From NCBI GenBank assembly GCA_947507965.1, contig CANNQU010000021.1, positions 1 to 45,669 of the forward strand: a DNA stretch of 45,669 nucleotides, given 5' to 3'. This document shows positions 14,140 to 23,703 of this stretch, in pieces; the stretch's first letter is position 1, and each line of letters begins with the position of its first letter. Source of the DNA: Bacteroidota bacterium. GTDB taxonomy: Bacteria; Bacteroidota; Bacteroidia; UKL13-3. Under the pieces are notes generated by a model, which had not been told where the DNA came from, made no database searches, and was given only the letters and a program-made list of their open reading frames with translations. The translations under genes and the position numbers were made by a program.

Positions 14140-14901
14140 ATGCTTAAAGATTTAATTATAAAACACGGTAAGGAAAAAATAAATACACTTACCAAATATC
14201 CTTCCATCCTTACACTTCATAAGTTAGGAGAGAAAGGAAAGCTACAAAATGAACTTACCACCTCCATAGAAGGCGAAAAGATGTATGCGTCGGAAAAAAT
14301 AGATGGTACGAATGCTAGAATTATATGTTATGGCAATGAATTCCTCATTGGTGCTCGCGAATTCATTTTGCACTATTCGAAAGATTTGTATTTCGATAAT
14401 TCACAAGGAATTGTGGAAGGATTGAAGTACATGAATTTGAATATACCACAAACAGATTCGTTAACTGTTATTTTCGGGGAATTTTATGGCGGAAAAACAT
14501 CGGCAAACTCAAAATGGTACGGGCAGGATAAAAACGGATTCCGTGTATTCGATGTTGCGGTTTATAATGACCTTTCGATTTTGGAATTGCCATTGCCGGA
14601 TATTTCCCGTTGGCGAGAGAGGGAAACAGAAAGTGGAATAATCTATGGACAAAACTTTCTCCACTTGAATAACATGCACAGTCAATTTCCCAATTTTGAA
14701 TTTGTGCCAACCGTCGAATTTGAATTAGGTGATCTATCACATAAAACAATTTTGGAAAACCTCAAGAAATTTATTCCAACAACTAAGGCAGTTTTATCCG
14801 CAAATGCATCCGGAAAAGCGGAAGGTGTGGTATTGCGGAATGAAAATCGTTCTAAAATTGTGAAAGTGCGATTTGAGGATTATGAAAGGGCACTTCGTTA
14901 A
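14140..14901 (+). CDS. RNA ligase family protein
   Basis: The 253-residue product belongs to the nucleotidyltransferase superfamily of RNA ligases. Motif I is KIDGTNAR with adenylated Lys53. 'FGEFYGGK' (112-119) and 'GFRVFDVAVYN' (132-142) fit motifs III and IIIa, and near the C-terminus 'AEGVVLRNE' and 'KIVKVRF' fit motifs IV and V. All catalytic elements appear present, and there is no added OB-fold or kinase domain, so it resembles compact Rnl2-like ligases. It is the only plus-strand gene between 4343 and the right end of the island and converges on a GIY-YIG gene. It could repair RNA nicked by host or phage nucleases; that role is inferred. Confidence 0.88.
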   Translation: MLKDLIIKHGKEKINTLTKYPSILTLHKLGEKGKLQNELTTSIEGEKMYASEKIDGTNARIICYGNEFLIGAREFILHYSKDLYFDNSQGIVEGLKYMNLNIPQTDSLTVIFGEFYGGKTSANSKWYGQDKNGFRVFDVAVYNDLSILELPLPDISRWRERETESGIIYGQNFLHLNNMHSQFPNFEFVPTVEFELGDLSHKTILENLKKFIPTTKAVLSANASGKAEGVVLRNENRSKIVKVRFEDYERALR

Positions 14902-15061
14902 ACAGTAAACATATTCACTTTGGTTGAATTGATCTTTACCCGTTATTTTTGACAGGATTCCTATTAAAGGAATTTGACTTTTTCTTACTTCTTCAGCAAA
15001 TCATATTTCCAAATTCAAAATTGTCTTCGTGCTTAAAATGGTAACTATTCTGATTCGAAAA

Positions 15062-15466
15062 TTATTTGCTTCCATTTAATGGAGGAACTTCACCAAATTT
15101 CTGTCTGTATTTTTCAATACGAATTTCTTCATCAATTCTTGGGCTTGAACTTGGATGAAGGGAAACATATAATGAGGAAATAGGGAAGCGCTTTCTTAAT
15201 TGTTTTATATGTTTGTAATTTAACCCTCCACTATGTGCTGTGGTATTATTTTCATGATTCATAACTCTTCTAAGCATTTCAATTCTAACTTTAAAATTCT
15301 GTTTGGTTGTTTGACCTATGTATAAAATACCATTCTTATCGATTGCCAAAATTCTGTTTATTGACTGTGGCACTAAATCCGAATTAAGAGCATAAACTAC
15401 ATAAACTCCCTTTTCTTTTGAAATTTCAATCGGCAAAATTGGTTTATGATTTAAAGAGTAATACAT
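15062..15466 (-). CDS. GIY-YIG-type nuclease, small
   Basis: The 134-residue product has the GIY-YIG pattern with spacing typical of short stand-alone members: 'GVYVVYAL' for the first strand, 'GILYIGQTT' for the second, Arg in 'FKVRIEMLRR', 'HSGGLNYKHI', and a late Glu/Asn pair in 'EEIRIEKY...PPLNGS'. The family hydrolyses phosphodiester bonds with a Tyr/Arg/Glu active site, and those residues can be found. It is 50 bp downstream of the HEPN-like gene on the same strand, which suggests an operon. Its target (DNA or RNA) is not evident. Confidence 0.8.
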   Translation of the reverse strand: MYYSLNHKPILPIEISKEKGVYVVYALNSDLVPQSINRILAIDKNGILYIGQTTKQNFKVRIEMLRRVMNHENNTTAHSGGLNYKHIKQLRKRFPISSLYVSLHPSSSPRIDEEIRIEKYRQKFGEVPPLNGSK

Positions 15467-15516
15467 TTTAAATTAATTTTAAGTTGATCAAAAAGAAGCT
15501 GATTATGATACATTAT

Positions 15517-16170
15517 TTATATGACAATAGAAAATGCCCCTTGCTTTTTTTCGGGACTCAAAAGGTCGGCACTATATGCTTTAAGTGGTTGGTACTTGAC
15601 ATGTCCTTCAACTTTATCTTTATCTAATCCATCTTCAAATAACATTATAAAATCGTTAACCAAATGAAGTTGTTCAAATATTTGGCTAATAGCGATATCT
15701 GTTAATATTATCGAATGATGCCACCCCACCCACTGCTTTTGTGAACTTTCTTTGGGGTCGAGAACCTTGTATTTCGTTTTCCTCTTAAAAAATCCTAGCC
15801 CCTCAGTAATATCCAAGTCAATCATAAAATGGGCTAAATACGTTCTAAGCTCATTAAGTTTTCTTAAAAGATTAAAATGGGTTTCAAACTTATCAGCATC
15901 AGAAATATCCAAGTAAGCGATTTGTTGTATAATTTGTATTTTTACTGAAAGTGACATACTCCTATCTCCCATAAGGTAAAATAGGAATCGTTCGGTTTTG
16001 ATGTTTTTCTTAGCTCCTAAAAAAGTGGAGATACATAATTCAATAACATTTTCGATTTGGATAATTCCCTCGATAAAATCACCTCTAAATCTTACTCCTT
16101 TTAAATAGGTTGCTTTTTGTTCATTTGTAAGGTCTTCATTTCTATAAAACCTTTCTGGTGGGTAAGCCAT
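15517..16170 (-). CDS. Helical protein with a HEPN-like motif
   Basis: The 217-residue product is mostly helical. Around residues 105-120 it has 'LLRKLNELRTYLAHF', matching the R-x4-H motif that HEPN ribonucleases place on their catalytic helix. The upstream helices ('IEGIIQIENVIELCISTFLG', 'MSLSVKIQIIQQIAYL') fit a HEPN-type bundle, but I cannot assign a named family. HEPN proteins frequently cleave RNA in toxin or antiphage systems, while others are inactive. It precedes the GIY-YIG gene by 50 bp on the same strand and lies near an RNA ligase gene. A nuclease function is a hypothesis. Confidence 0.6.
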   Translation of the reverse strand: MAYPPERFYRNEDLTNEQKATYLKGVRFRGDFIEGIIQIENVIELCISTFLGAKKNIKTERFLFYLMGDRSMSLSVKIQIIQQIAYLDISDADKFETHFNLLRKLNELRTYLAHFMIDLDITEGLGFFKRKTKYKVLDPKESSQKQWVGWHHSIILTDIAISQIFEQLHLVNDFIMLFEDGLDKDKVEGHVKYQPLKAYSADLLSPEKKQGAFSIVI

Positions 16171-16401
16171 AATTTTAACTTTTGGCGAAAGTTAGCAACA
16201 ATATCCACATAACAAAAAATTATTTTACCTTTTGTATTGTATGGCTGAAAAAGGAAGGTATATTACCATACGATGGGAGTATGGGAAACCTTTGAATATT
16301 TATTGATGCATTGGAATGTTGTATTTAAAGGCCAAGTTCGACTCATAATAATTTGCGGCTATCCAACCCCTGTTATAACAGTTATTGTCATCTATGCAAA
16401 T

Positions 16402-17514
16402 TCACTCCAGCTCTCCCTTAAACGCCCTCTGGCTCAAACTTCCATACAAATTCTCCAACTCCTGCAAACTTTTTTCGTATTGGATTTTGATGGCTTCTGT
16501 TTTTTCAACGATTTGAACAAAACGGGTTTGGAGTGTAATTGTTGGCATAGGCAATTTCATTTTTTTTAGCTTTTCTCCTGTTAAATGCGAAATTGTTGCA
16601 GCACTCTTATATTTGTTTAATCCCCCGTTAAATGTATAAATCCTAAACATGTAAACGAAGTATTCAGGTAACGCAAACTTTTTGTTTAATCTTATTCTGT
16701 GAATTGCCTTTTGAAAATAACATTCCTGCAATTGATTTTTCCAAATTGCACATCTTCCTATTTCTCCACCTTCACACATCAATATATCGCCATGCATCAA
16801 ACTGAATTCTATTTTATCCTTTTCATCAAAATCCATTTCTAGCAAATCGTCAAGTTTAAACTCAAACCAATTTACATTTGAATTCCCTAAGTAGGGCTTA
16901 AGGTTGTTACCAATAATTTTACTGCCATCAAGCATTTTCCCTAATCGGGATTCACCGTAGTCAGAAACTTTCAATAATTCCCATCCCTTCTCATTCTTCA
17001 AAGGGTCTCCAAACATCTCCAAAAAAGTACTTCTCAAATATTCCTCCAACATTCGAATGCTTTCTTTGCGCTGGCTTATCAGTTCTTCGGCTATGCATAA
17101 TAATTTGGCGATGTGGATTTGATCCTCCTTCCTTTCAGGAATATTTAAAACAATTTTGCTTAATCCTTCTCTCGTAATTTGCGGTTGTGCAGCACCTGTG
17201 ATTACATCTTTAAATCCTCTTTTATTCAATGCATAATACAAAAACATTTGGTCAACATCATCACTTAAATTATCTAATGACATTGCATTTGAAGTGATAT
17301 AAGCTTTTGGCTGAGTAATATTAATTGTGCCACATGTTGCACCTCTACATGTGAGCGCTAAAGTGGGCAATTCATGGTTGAATTCTTTATACCTACCTAT
17401 AATTCCATTAGCTCCATAAACGGGAAATCCTTCTTTCGTTAACTCGGAAATTGGTAGATTCTTCCATTGCTTGGGATTGGAAATCTCCGTAAGCTTAACT
17501 TTTCTCCATTTCAT
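16402..17514 (-). CDS. hsdS: Type I restriction specificity subunit HsdS
   Basis: The 370-residue product has two target-recognition domains, each followed by a long conserved helix. TRD1 covers about 1-130, ending 'PQITREGLSKIVLNIP'; its helix is 'LLCIAEELISQRKESIRMLEEYLRSTF'. TRD2 covers about 180-320, ending 'ISHLTGEKLKKMKLPMP'; its helix is 'IVEKTEAIKIQYEKSLQELENLYGSLSQRAF'. It would set the bipartite DNA target of the HsdMRS complex. It overlaps hsdM by 4 bp (ATGA). The subunit seems complete, so the system is probably functional; the target cannot be read from sequence. Confidence 0.93.
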   Translation of the reverse strand: MKWRKVKLTEISNPKQWKNLPISELTKEGFPVYGANGIIGRYKEFNHELPTLALTCRGATCGTINITQPKAYITSNAMSLDNLSDDVDQMFLYYALNKRGFKDVITGAAQPQITREGLSKIVLNIPERKEDQIHIAKLLCIAEELISQRKESIRMLEEYLRSTFLEMFGDPLKNEKGWELLKVSDYGESRLGKMLDGSKIIGNNLKPYLGNSNVNWFEFKLDDLLEMDFDEKDKIEFSLMHGDILMCEGGEIGRCAIWKNQLQECYFQKAIHRIRLNKKFALPEYFVYMFRIYTFNGGLNKYKSAATISHLTGEKLKKMKLPMPTITLQTRFVQIVEKTEAIKIQYEKSLQELENLYGSLSQRAFKGELE

Positions 17515-19088
17515 GAAATTTGAGCTTTTAATTCTGATAATCCCTTTAGAATATTAATTTCCATGGCTTCCAATCTTCCGAAAATCACTTCCGGATTCTC
17601 ATATACCACCTTTTCATAAACCTCCACTTTATAAGTACTCAAATTCAAATCGTAATCATTCCCAACGATTTCCTTTTTCGGAACCATAAAATATTTCTGT
17701 TTCCGGTCGATGTCTTTTTTTGAATCTCTGGTTTTGTATCGTTGCACAATATCCTGCAAATCACTCTCGGCAATTTTATTCCGCTTATCGTCCAAAGTGT
17801 ATCCATCGGCCTTCATATCGTAAAACCAAACATGATTCGTTTCTCCACCTTTGGTAAAAATTAAAATGGCAGTACTTACTCCAGCATACGGTTTAAAGGC
17901 GCCACTGGGAACTGCAATCACTGCTTTCAGTTCAGCTTTGTCAATTATTAATTTTCGCAAAGCTTCAAACGCCTTCCCGGAATTTTGAATCACCCCACTG
18001 GGCACAATCACCGCTGCCGTCCCTCCCATTTTCAACATATTAAAAATACGTTCCACAAAAAGCAATTCGGTTTTGGTTGTGGGAAGTTTCAGCCCTTCGT
18101 TAATATCTCCCTTATCGATATTACCCGTGAATGGCGGGTTGGCCATAATTATATCAAACTGACTGTCTTCGTTATAGGTTTTGCTTAGGGTATCTTTATA
18201 ATCAATCTTTGGCTCGTCAATACCGTGCATCATGAGATTCATCAAGCCCAAACGCACCATGGTGGTATCAATATCATAACCCACAAAACTCTGATCGAGA
18301 ATGTTCTTTACTTTCTGTGTCAACACAGCACTAATGGCAGCCCGTTCGAAACCATCTTCATCCTTACTTAGCTTCGCAGGATCTTTCTTGCGTACAAAAT
18401 CTGTGAGAATATATTGATACGATCCTAAAAGGAAACCGCCTGTACCGCAAGCCGGGTCTGCAATTCGTTGTCCTAATTGTGGAGCCACTAATTCGGCCAT
18501 CAGTTTAATAATATGCCTTGGCGTTCTAAATTGACCATTTTTCCCTGCCGTGGCAATTTCACTCAAGAGCATCTCATATACATCACCTTGTATGTCCTGG
18601 AATGCATGTCCGCCTTCGGTGGCATCTTTTTCAATTTCTTTAAAAATATCTTCTACAATATTAATAGCCGAAACCAGCAAACTGGCTTTGGGCATTATAA
18701 ACACGGCATTCGCCATGTGTTTGGTGAACAGGCCTTCGCCGGATGCACCATCCTGTATGGTTTTAAGAAATGGAAACACTTTTAGCTGAACATGCATCAG
18801 CATTTCATCAGCAGGCTTGTGTTTGAACACACTCCATCTCAATTCGGTTTTATCAATCGTTTGGTCGCTTCCCGGAATGGTGAACTTGCCTTTGAAACGG
18901 GACGTATATTTTTCTCCGGTGAAATCGGCATCGCGTTCGCGTTTGGCTTCGAGGTCGTCCAAACGTTTCATGAAGATAAGATAGGTAATTTGCTCAATGG
19001 CGGTCAATGGATTGGCGATGCCGCCTTCCCAGAAGTTCTGCCAAAGTTTATCGATTAGCGATTTTAATGTTGCGTTGTTTTGAAGCAT
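17511..19088 (-). CDS. hsdM: Type I restriction-modification methyltransferase HsdM
   Basis: The 525-residue N6-adenine methyltransferase has an N-terminal HsdM helical domain ('LWQNFWEGGIANPLTAIEQ', about 13-32), the AdoMet motif DPACGTGGF (211-219) and the catalytic motif NPPF (317-320). It methylates host DNA at the HsdS-defined site and is also required for cleavage by HsdR. It sits 8 bp after the DUF4062-ATPase gene and overlaps hsdS. All core motifs are intact. Confidence 0.95.
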   Translation of the reverse strand: MLQNNATLKSLIDKLWQNFWEGGIANPLTAIEQITYLIFMKRLDDLEAKRERDADFTGEKYTSRFKGKFTIPGSDQTIDKTELRWSVFKHKPADEMLMHVQLKVFPFLKTIQDGASGEGLFTKHMANAVFIMPKASLLVSAINIVEDIFKEIEKDATEGGHAFQDIQGDVYEMLLSEIATAGKNGQFRTPRHIIKLMAELVAPQLGQRIADPACGTGGFLLGSYQYILTDFVRKKDPAKLSKDEDGFERAAISAVLTQKVKNILDQSFVGYDIDTTMVRLGLMNLMMHGIDEPKIDYKDTLSKTYNEDSQFDIIMANPPFTGNIDKGDINEGLKLPTTKTELLFVERIFNMLKMGGTAAVIVPSGVIQNSGKAFEALRKLIIDKAELKAVIAVPSGAFKPYAGVSTAILIFTKGGETNHVWFYDMKADGYTLDDKRNKIAESDLQDIVQRYKTRDSKKDIDRKQKYFMVPKKEIVGNDYDLNLSTYKVEVYEKVVYENPEVIFGRLEAMEINILKGLSELKAQIS

Positions 19089-19096
19089 TCGTCTGT

Positions 19097-20890
19097 TTAT
19101 TTCTTTAATTTCTTTTGTAACTCCTTGCCTTTTGCAGTGAGTCGGTATTGTTGGTTTTTACTTTTGGGCGTATCAGGCAGGGTCATTTCTAAATAACCTT
19201 CCCTTATAGCCGGGTCGATATAGTTCTGTTTAAATGACTTCCTGCTCCGCAACCCCATTATTTCCAGTAATTCATCCCTGTTAAGCGTTTTTGAGATTGC
19301 TAAAATCAGTTTTTGTATATATAAATCATGGGTGTTATCATGGGTGCTATCATGGGTGTTATCATGGGTGCTATCATGTGTGGTAGTTATTTTCTGTTTC
19401 AATAAATTCCCGCTTTCAGTAAGCCTGTATCTCTGATTCGGGTGGTTGGGTGTCCGCTTATCTGTCATTTCAATGAAACCCATATTCAGCGCGGGTAAAA
19501 GGTAATTATCCCGGAAATTACCTTCATGTTTTAACTCTAATGTAGTTTGAATTTCCTTTCTGTTCATCTCTCCAGTCAGTACCAAAATTAAGTTTCGAAC
19601 TTCTACGGAGGTACTACGGTACTCCTGCGGTACTACTACGGTATCATGGGGGGTACGGTACTTGTTCTGCACTTCTTCAATGGTTGGACGGTAAAGAACG
19701 GCTCTAAAATCATAGTCCTGAAAATACTCCGGTTCACGCAGACCTGCTTCCTTGGCAATTCGAATAATATCAGAAGTACCCGTACCCAACCTTTCAATAT
19801 ACCCTGCCAAATACATAGGATGCGCCAACAACGGATTTGCAGGAACAGAGGTGTGTAAATGTTTTAGTTTTTCAGTAGTCCATCCTAATGGTAGTGAACC
19901 GGGATTCCAGATTTCAAGTCGATCTGTAAACAACATCACCTGAACGCTTGCATTGCTCGTATAATCGCGATGTGCAACGGCATTTACAATAGCCTCCGTA
20001 ACAATATCTTTTGGTATTTCATAGCCACCCGGAATTTGAACTTGAGTTGCACGGGTCCCAATCGAATAACTCAATTTAGATAGTACAAAATCAACGGCCT
20101 GATCTACTAATTCAAAAACAGAACCTCTGAATACTTTGTAATCAGGAATCGGCTTCGAAACAATCGTACCATGAAAGGATGCACAGCGAACTTCTGAATT
20201 GATGAAGTAGCGTTGCGGAACTTTGCCAAAAAGTAAAACGGCAGCATTAGTTATTCTGTTTTCGTGAATGAGGTTTAAATGCGTAAGAACATTCGTCACC
20301 GAAGATTTTTCGGTAAGTGGAAATCCTCTTTCGAGCCTTGCCAAACGAACAAAATCTTTCACTTTTCCGAAATCCAAATCACTAAGCTTAGCCCGTTCAT
20401 TGAAACTTGCATCAAAAGGCCCGGAACGAATAATTTCCTTTTCCTCCAAATACCGAATAAGACTGGCGTATAATGCTGTTTTCAATTCGTCAATGGTAGA
20501 AAATCGTTTTCGTAAAAGAACCTCCTGAACTTTCACTATAAAAAGGTTTTCTTTTTTATTACGTTCAGCTGATGGATGATTGGTTAAAAACAAGAGCCTT
20601 GTTTTATGGTGCTTGGTAGCATGGTTATACTCTTTTTCTGTTGGCGACACTCCGGATTTATCTTCAAAACCGTATTCCTTTCCTAACAGGCCTAAATAAA
20701 TATCACACTGCTCCACCTCATGCAAATAAACTTTATTGGCTTTTTGATCCATGGCAGGTAATCGTTCAAACAAGAAAGGTTCAAAAAACTTTCCAAGCAA
20801 AAGGTCGGTATGAATATAATCGTACAAAGCTTTTCGCTCCTTCACAAATTCGGCTTGAACACTGCTTATAAATATCTTTTTCTTTGCCAT
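19097..20890 (-). CDS. DUF4062 and GHKL-type ATPase protein with tandem winged helices
   Basis: The 597-residue product begins with a DUF4062 domain (about 1-105: 'KKIFISSVQAEFVKERKAL', 'CDIYLGLLGKEYG'). A central region of the AlbA_2/RecG-like ATP-binding type follows. At about 295-400 there is a GHKL-like ATPase region ('DIVTEAIVNAVAHRDYTSNASVQVMLF', 'DRLEIWNPG', 'ERLGTGTSDIIR'). Two similar winged-helix repeats lie at about 430-500 and 525-597, joined by a His/Asp-rich linker made of five THDS/THDN units. Proteins of this type often sit inside type I restriction loci; their role is not settled, with regulation or added defence suggested. It lies between hsdR (1-bp gap) and hsdM (8-bp gap), clearly one transcript. 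Confidence 0.85.
   Translation of the reverse strand: MAKKKIFISSVQAEFVKERKALYDYIHTDLLLGKFFEPFLFERLPAMDQKANKVYLHEVEQCDIYLGLLGKEYGFEDKSGVSPTEKEYNHATKHHKTRLLFLTNHPSAERNKKENLFIVKVQEVLLRKRFSTIDELKTALYASLIRYLEEKEIIRSGPFDASFNERAKLSDLDFGKVKDFVRLARLERGFPLTEKSSVTNVLTHLNLIHENRITNAAVLLFGKVPQRYFINSEVRCASFHGTIVSKPIPDYKVFRGSVFELVDQAVDFVLSKLSYSIGTRATQVQIPGGYEIPKDIVTEAIVNAVAHRDYTSNASVQVMLFTDRLEIWNPGSLPLGWTTEKLKHLHTSVPANPLLAHPMYLAGYIERLGTGTSDIIRIAKEAGLREPEYFQDYDFRAVLYRPTIEEVQNKYRTPHDTVVVPQEYRSTSVEVRNLILVLTGEMNRKEIQTTLELKHEGNFRDNYLLPALNMGFIEMTDKRTPNHPNQRYRLTESGNLLKQKITTTHDSTHDNTHDSTHDNTHDLYIQKLILAISKTLNRDELLEIMGLRSRKSFKQNYIDPAIREGYLEMTLPDTPKSKNQQYRLTAKGKELQKKLKK
19325..19384. repeat. 12-bp tandem repeats coding a THD[S/N] linker
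   Basis: Five consecutive 12-bp units occur here. The first four alternate ATCATGGGTGTT and ATCATGGGTGCT; the fifth is diverged. Read on the minus strand they encode THDS/THDN. They join the two C-terminal winged helices of the DUF4062-ATPase. The perfect unit length keeps the frame, so copy number can change by slippage without breaking the protein. Confidence 0.9.
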
Positions 20891-20891
20891 G

Positions 20892-23687
20892 CTACGCTGC
20901 TAATACTTGTTCAGTTAAATTTAATATCTCGTCAATTTCCTTTTGATTGAAAATGCCGCGTATGCCCTCCGGGTGAATCATGGTAAATGGTGATTCAATC
21001 AGATTGCGTTTGCTTACATCGCCTTTTTCCAAAACAAAATTTTTAAGCAACTCCAAAAATTGCAATTGTCGGCTACTAAGGTAAGAATGTTTATTAATGA
21101 ATTCAACGAAGGCTTTAGATACAGTTTCCGTGAAGGACTCCAATGGCTCAATGCCCAGAATATGTTTGATAAATTGCACCAGTGCCGCTTTACGATGGTT
21201 ATAAACCTTACGAAGCAAGTCGATGGTGATATGCGGGTGTTCGTTATGCAGTTCTTCGGCTAACTGTTCGGTTTCGCTTTCGGTAAGGGTCAATCCTTGT
21301 TTCAACTTTTGCAAAATGGCACTATTGGAAACCAGTTCGTTTATTTTCTGCTCTACCAATTCCCGGTATTTGGCAACACTCAATGCTTCATGTTGTGGTC
21401 CGAATTCAATAAATTCCTTTTCCACCACAATATCCTTCAAATTGAATTTAGCGGGGCCTAATGGAATTACGGTATCCCGGAATTTCATCAATGGCGAAAG
21501 TTTAAGAATCAATTCATCAAACTTTTCTTCGGTAATGGCTCCCCAATAATGGTTGCTTTGTGCCTGACGAATCAATTCTTCCACTTTGGCTACAATATTT
21601 ACGCTTAAAGGCAATTCGCCTATTTCTTCGATGATGCTTTCTTTCAATGTTTCGAACTTGTCTTTCTCATTGCATAAATGCGCCAAGGAAACTTCCACAA
21701 TATCCTTCTCAAAACGCATCGCTTTAAAATCCATCTCCGAAACGGTGCGCAGCAATGGTTTCACCACCGCGTTCAGAAATTCCATTTTATCGGAAGTCAG
21801 GTTCGTCCAGAAGTTTTCGTCTTCGAGTCTCTGCAATTCGTGCTTCGCTTCCATGATGACCACCGAGTTTTCCGGAAGTTCGTTCACCTGGGCTTTTATT
21901 TTTTGTGTTTCGTTTTCAATGATGTCTTTTCTGCCTTGTGTTTGTGCCTCCTCAATTTTCTCCAACCGAATGCCGAATAAGCGTACAGGCAAGGGAATCT
22001 GCGGTTTCAGTTCTTTGCCTTTTGGATTTATTTTGAAATATTCGAAGTTGTCCCAGCAATCGAGAATAAGGAAACTATCCTTCGCGGTACACCACGGTTT
22101 TATTTTTTCGGGTTCGAGTAAGCGTGTCCCTCGGCCTATCATTTGCCAGAACTTTGTGTAACTATACACCGGTTTCGCGAACACAAGGTTCACGAGTTCG
22201 CGAACATCAATACCCGTGTCGAGCATATCTACACTGATGGCAATGCGCGGCATATCGTTATGTACAAACTGATCTAGCAGTCCGCCTTTGCCATATACAC
22301 GCGGGTCTTCGCTCACCAATACCTTCGCCAACTCGCCGTGATATTCGGGATACAATGAATCAAATATTTCTTCCACCCTTCGCGCATGAGCCTTGCTGAT
22401 ACAAAAGAAAATAGATTTTCCGGGTAATACACCATTCGCATCTTTAATGCATTCTTCCATGAATTCGCGAACAATCAGTGCATTTGTTCCACGATTAATA
22501 ACAGTTTTTTCAATGTCGGTTCCTTCATAATTGATTTCTTCGATTTCCTTTCCTTCAAGAATCAAGTGCTGTTGGTCTTCCAGTGAAATGGTACGTTTGT
22601 TTATTCCTTCGTCCTGAAATTTCGTTTTAATTTTCATTACCTGAAAATTGCACAGGTAAGGCGGAATATGGTTCACGGCTTCTTCATAAGAGTATGCAAA
22701 CGTAGGAATGCCATCTTCGCATTCGAATAAACGAAATGTGTTATGGTCAATAATATCGGTTGGTGTAGCAGTTAAGCCAAGGGTAATCGTGTTAAAATAA
22801 TCGAGAATCTCACCATAGGTATTGTAAATACTACGATGACTTTCGTCCACCACGATCAAATCGAAAAAATGAGGGCTTAATGACTTTTCTTCGTGCCGAA
22901 TGATATTCAGCATAGTTGGATAAGTGGAAACATAAACCCTTCGGTCGGTAGCAATCTCCTTTTCGCCTTGTTTCGGCCAACGAGGTTCGTTGGGAAGATA
23001 TTCTTTGAAAGCTTCCAGTGTTTGATTCTGCAAAGCAATCCGATCCACGAGAAACAGCACCCTTTCGGCCCATCCTGCGCGCATAAGTGCATCCACAAAA
23101 GCAATGCAAACACGAGTTTTACCCGTGCCCGTTGCCATCACAAGAAGGAATTTTCGCTTTCGCTTTTCCACGGCCTCCATCACCGCCCGAATGGCGCCTA
23201 CTTGGTAATCCCTGCCTGCAATCTTCGTGTTAATGAGTTCACCGGCCAATAGCTTTCGCGCACGACGTATGTAGGCATAACGTTCCAAGTCATCGCGGGT
23301 AGGAAACCCATAAACCTTTTTGGGCGGATAATTCTCCAAATCCCAGAAATAAATATCGTGTCCGTTGGTATAAAAGCAAAAAGGCAATTCTCCTCCATGC
23401 GTTTTTAAAATGTTGCTGCAATATTGTTTAGCCTGTTCCCGGCCAATGGCGGCATCCACCGCTGTTTTCTTCGCTTCCACCACTGCCATTGTTTTCCCGT
23501 CCTTACCCAATAAAACATAATCGCTGTATTGATGTCCGGAATAAGAGGTGGTGGCTTCTCTCACCAAATCTGCATCCACAATAATATCAAATTCCTCAAT
23601 CACCTGCGTCCGGTCAGTAACATTCCACCCGGCTGCTTTGTTTCGGTTGTCAATGATTTCTTTGCGGGTATGGGCTTCGGTTTTCAA
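20892..23687 (-). CDS. hsdR: Type I restriction endonuclease subunit HsdR
   Basis: The 931-residue translocase-nuclease has an N-terminal PD-(D/E)XK-type nuclease domain ('YSDYVLLGKDGKTMAVVEAKK', Asp57, Glu71, Lys73), then SF2 helicase motifs: Walker A ATGTGKT (185-191), DESH box (281-284), 'LGLTATP' and 'QMIGRGTRL'. A C-terminal EcoEI_R_C-like region follows, which binds the methylase. It translocates DNA and cuts unmodified DNA at a distance. It is preceded, 16 bp away, by the GmrSD-like gene and followed 1 bp later by the DUF4062-ATPase gene. The motifs are intact. Confidence 0.95.
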   Translation of the reverse strand: MKTEAHTRKEIIDNRNKAAGWNVTDRTQVIEEFDIIVDADLVREATTSYSGHQYSDYVLLGKDGKTMAVVEAKKTAVDAAIGREQAKQYCSNILKTHGGELPFCFYTNGHDIYFWDLENYPPKKVYGFPTRDDLERYAYIRRARKLLAGELINTKIAGRDYQVGAIRAVMEAVEKRKRKFLLVMATGTGKTRVCIAFVDALMRAGWAERVLFLVDRIALQNQTLEAFKEYLPNEPRWPKQGEKEIATDRRVYVSTYPTMLNIIRHEEKSLSPHFFDLIVVDESHRSIYNTYGEILDYFNTITLGLTATPTDIIDHNTFRLFECEDGIPTFAYSYEEAVNHIPPYLCNFQVMKIKTKFQDEGINKRTISLEDQQHLILEGKEIEEINYEGTDIEKTVINRGTNALIVREFMEECIKDANGVLPGKSIFFCISKAHARRVEEIFDSLYPEYHGELAKVLVSEDPRVYGKGGLLDQFVHNDMPRIAISVDMLDTGIDVRELVNLVFAKPVYSYTKFWQMIGRGTRLLEPEKIKPWCTAKDSFLILDCWDNFEYFKINPKGKELKPQIPLPVRLFGIRLEKIEEAQTQGRKDIIENETQKIKAQVNELPENSVVIMEAKHELQRLEDENFWTNLTSDKMEFLNAVVKPLLRTVSEMDFKAMRFEKDIVEVSLAHLCNEKDKFETLKESIIEEIGELPLSVNIVAKVEELIRQAQSNHYWGAITEEKFDELILKLSPLMKFRDTVIPLGPAKFNLKDIVVEKEFIEFGPQHEALSVAKYRELVEQKINELVSNSAILQKLKQGLTLTESETEQLAEELHNEHPHITIDLLRKVYNHRKAALVQFIKHILGIEPLESFTETVSKAFVEFINKHSYLSSRQLQFLELLKNFVLEKGDVSKRNLIESPFTMIHPEGIRGIFNQKEIDEILNLTEQVLAA

Positions 23688-23703
23688 TTACTTTAATAAC
23701 ATT

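Noticed and set aside
19325-19384. 12-bp tandem repeats considered as a regulatory iteron array
   Set aside because: They are in frame inside a coding region and translate to a regular THDS/THDN linker.
21586-22161. Long plus-strand open frame opposite hsdR
   Set aside because: It lies wholly antisense to a well-conserved hsdR gene and has no recognisable domain; it is a shadow frame.
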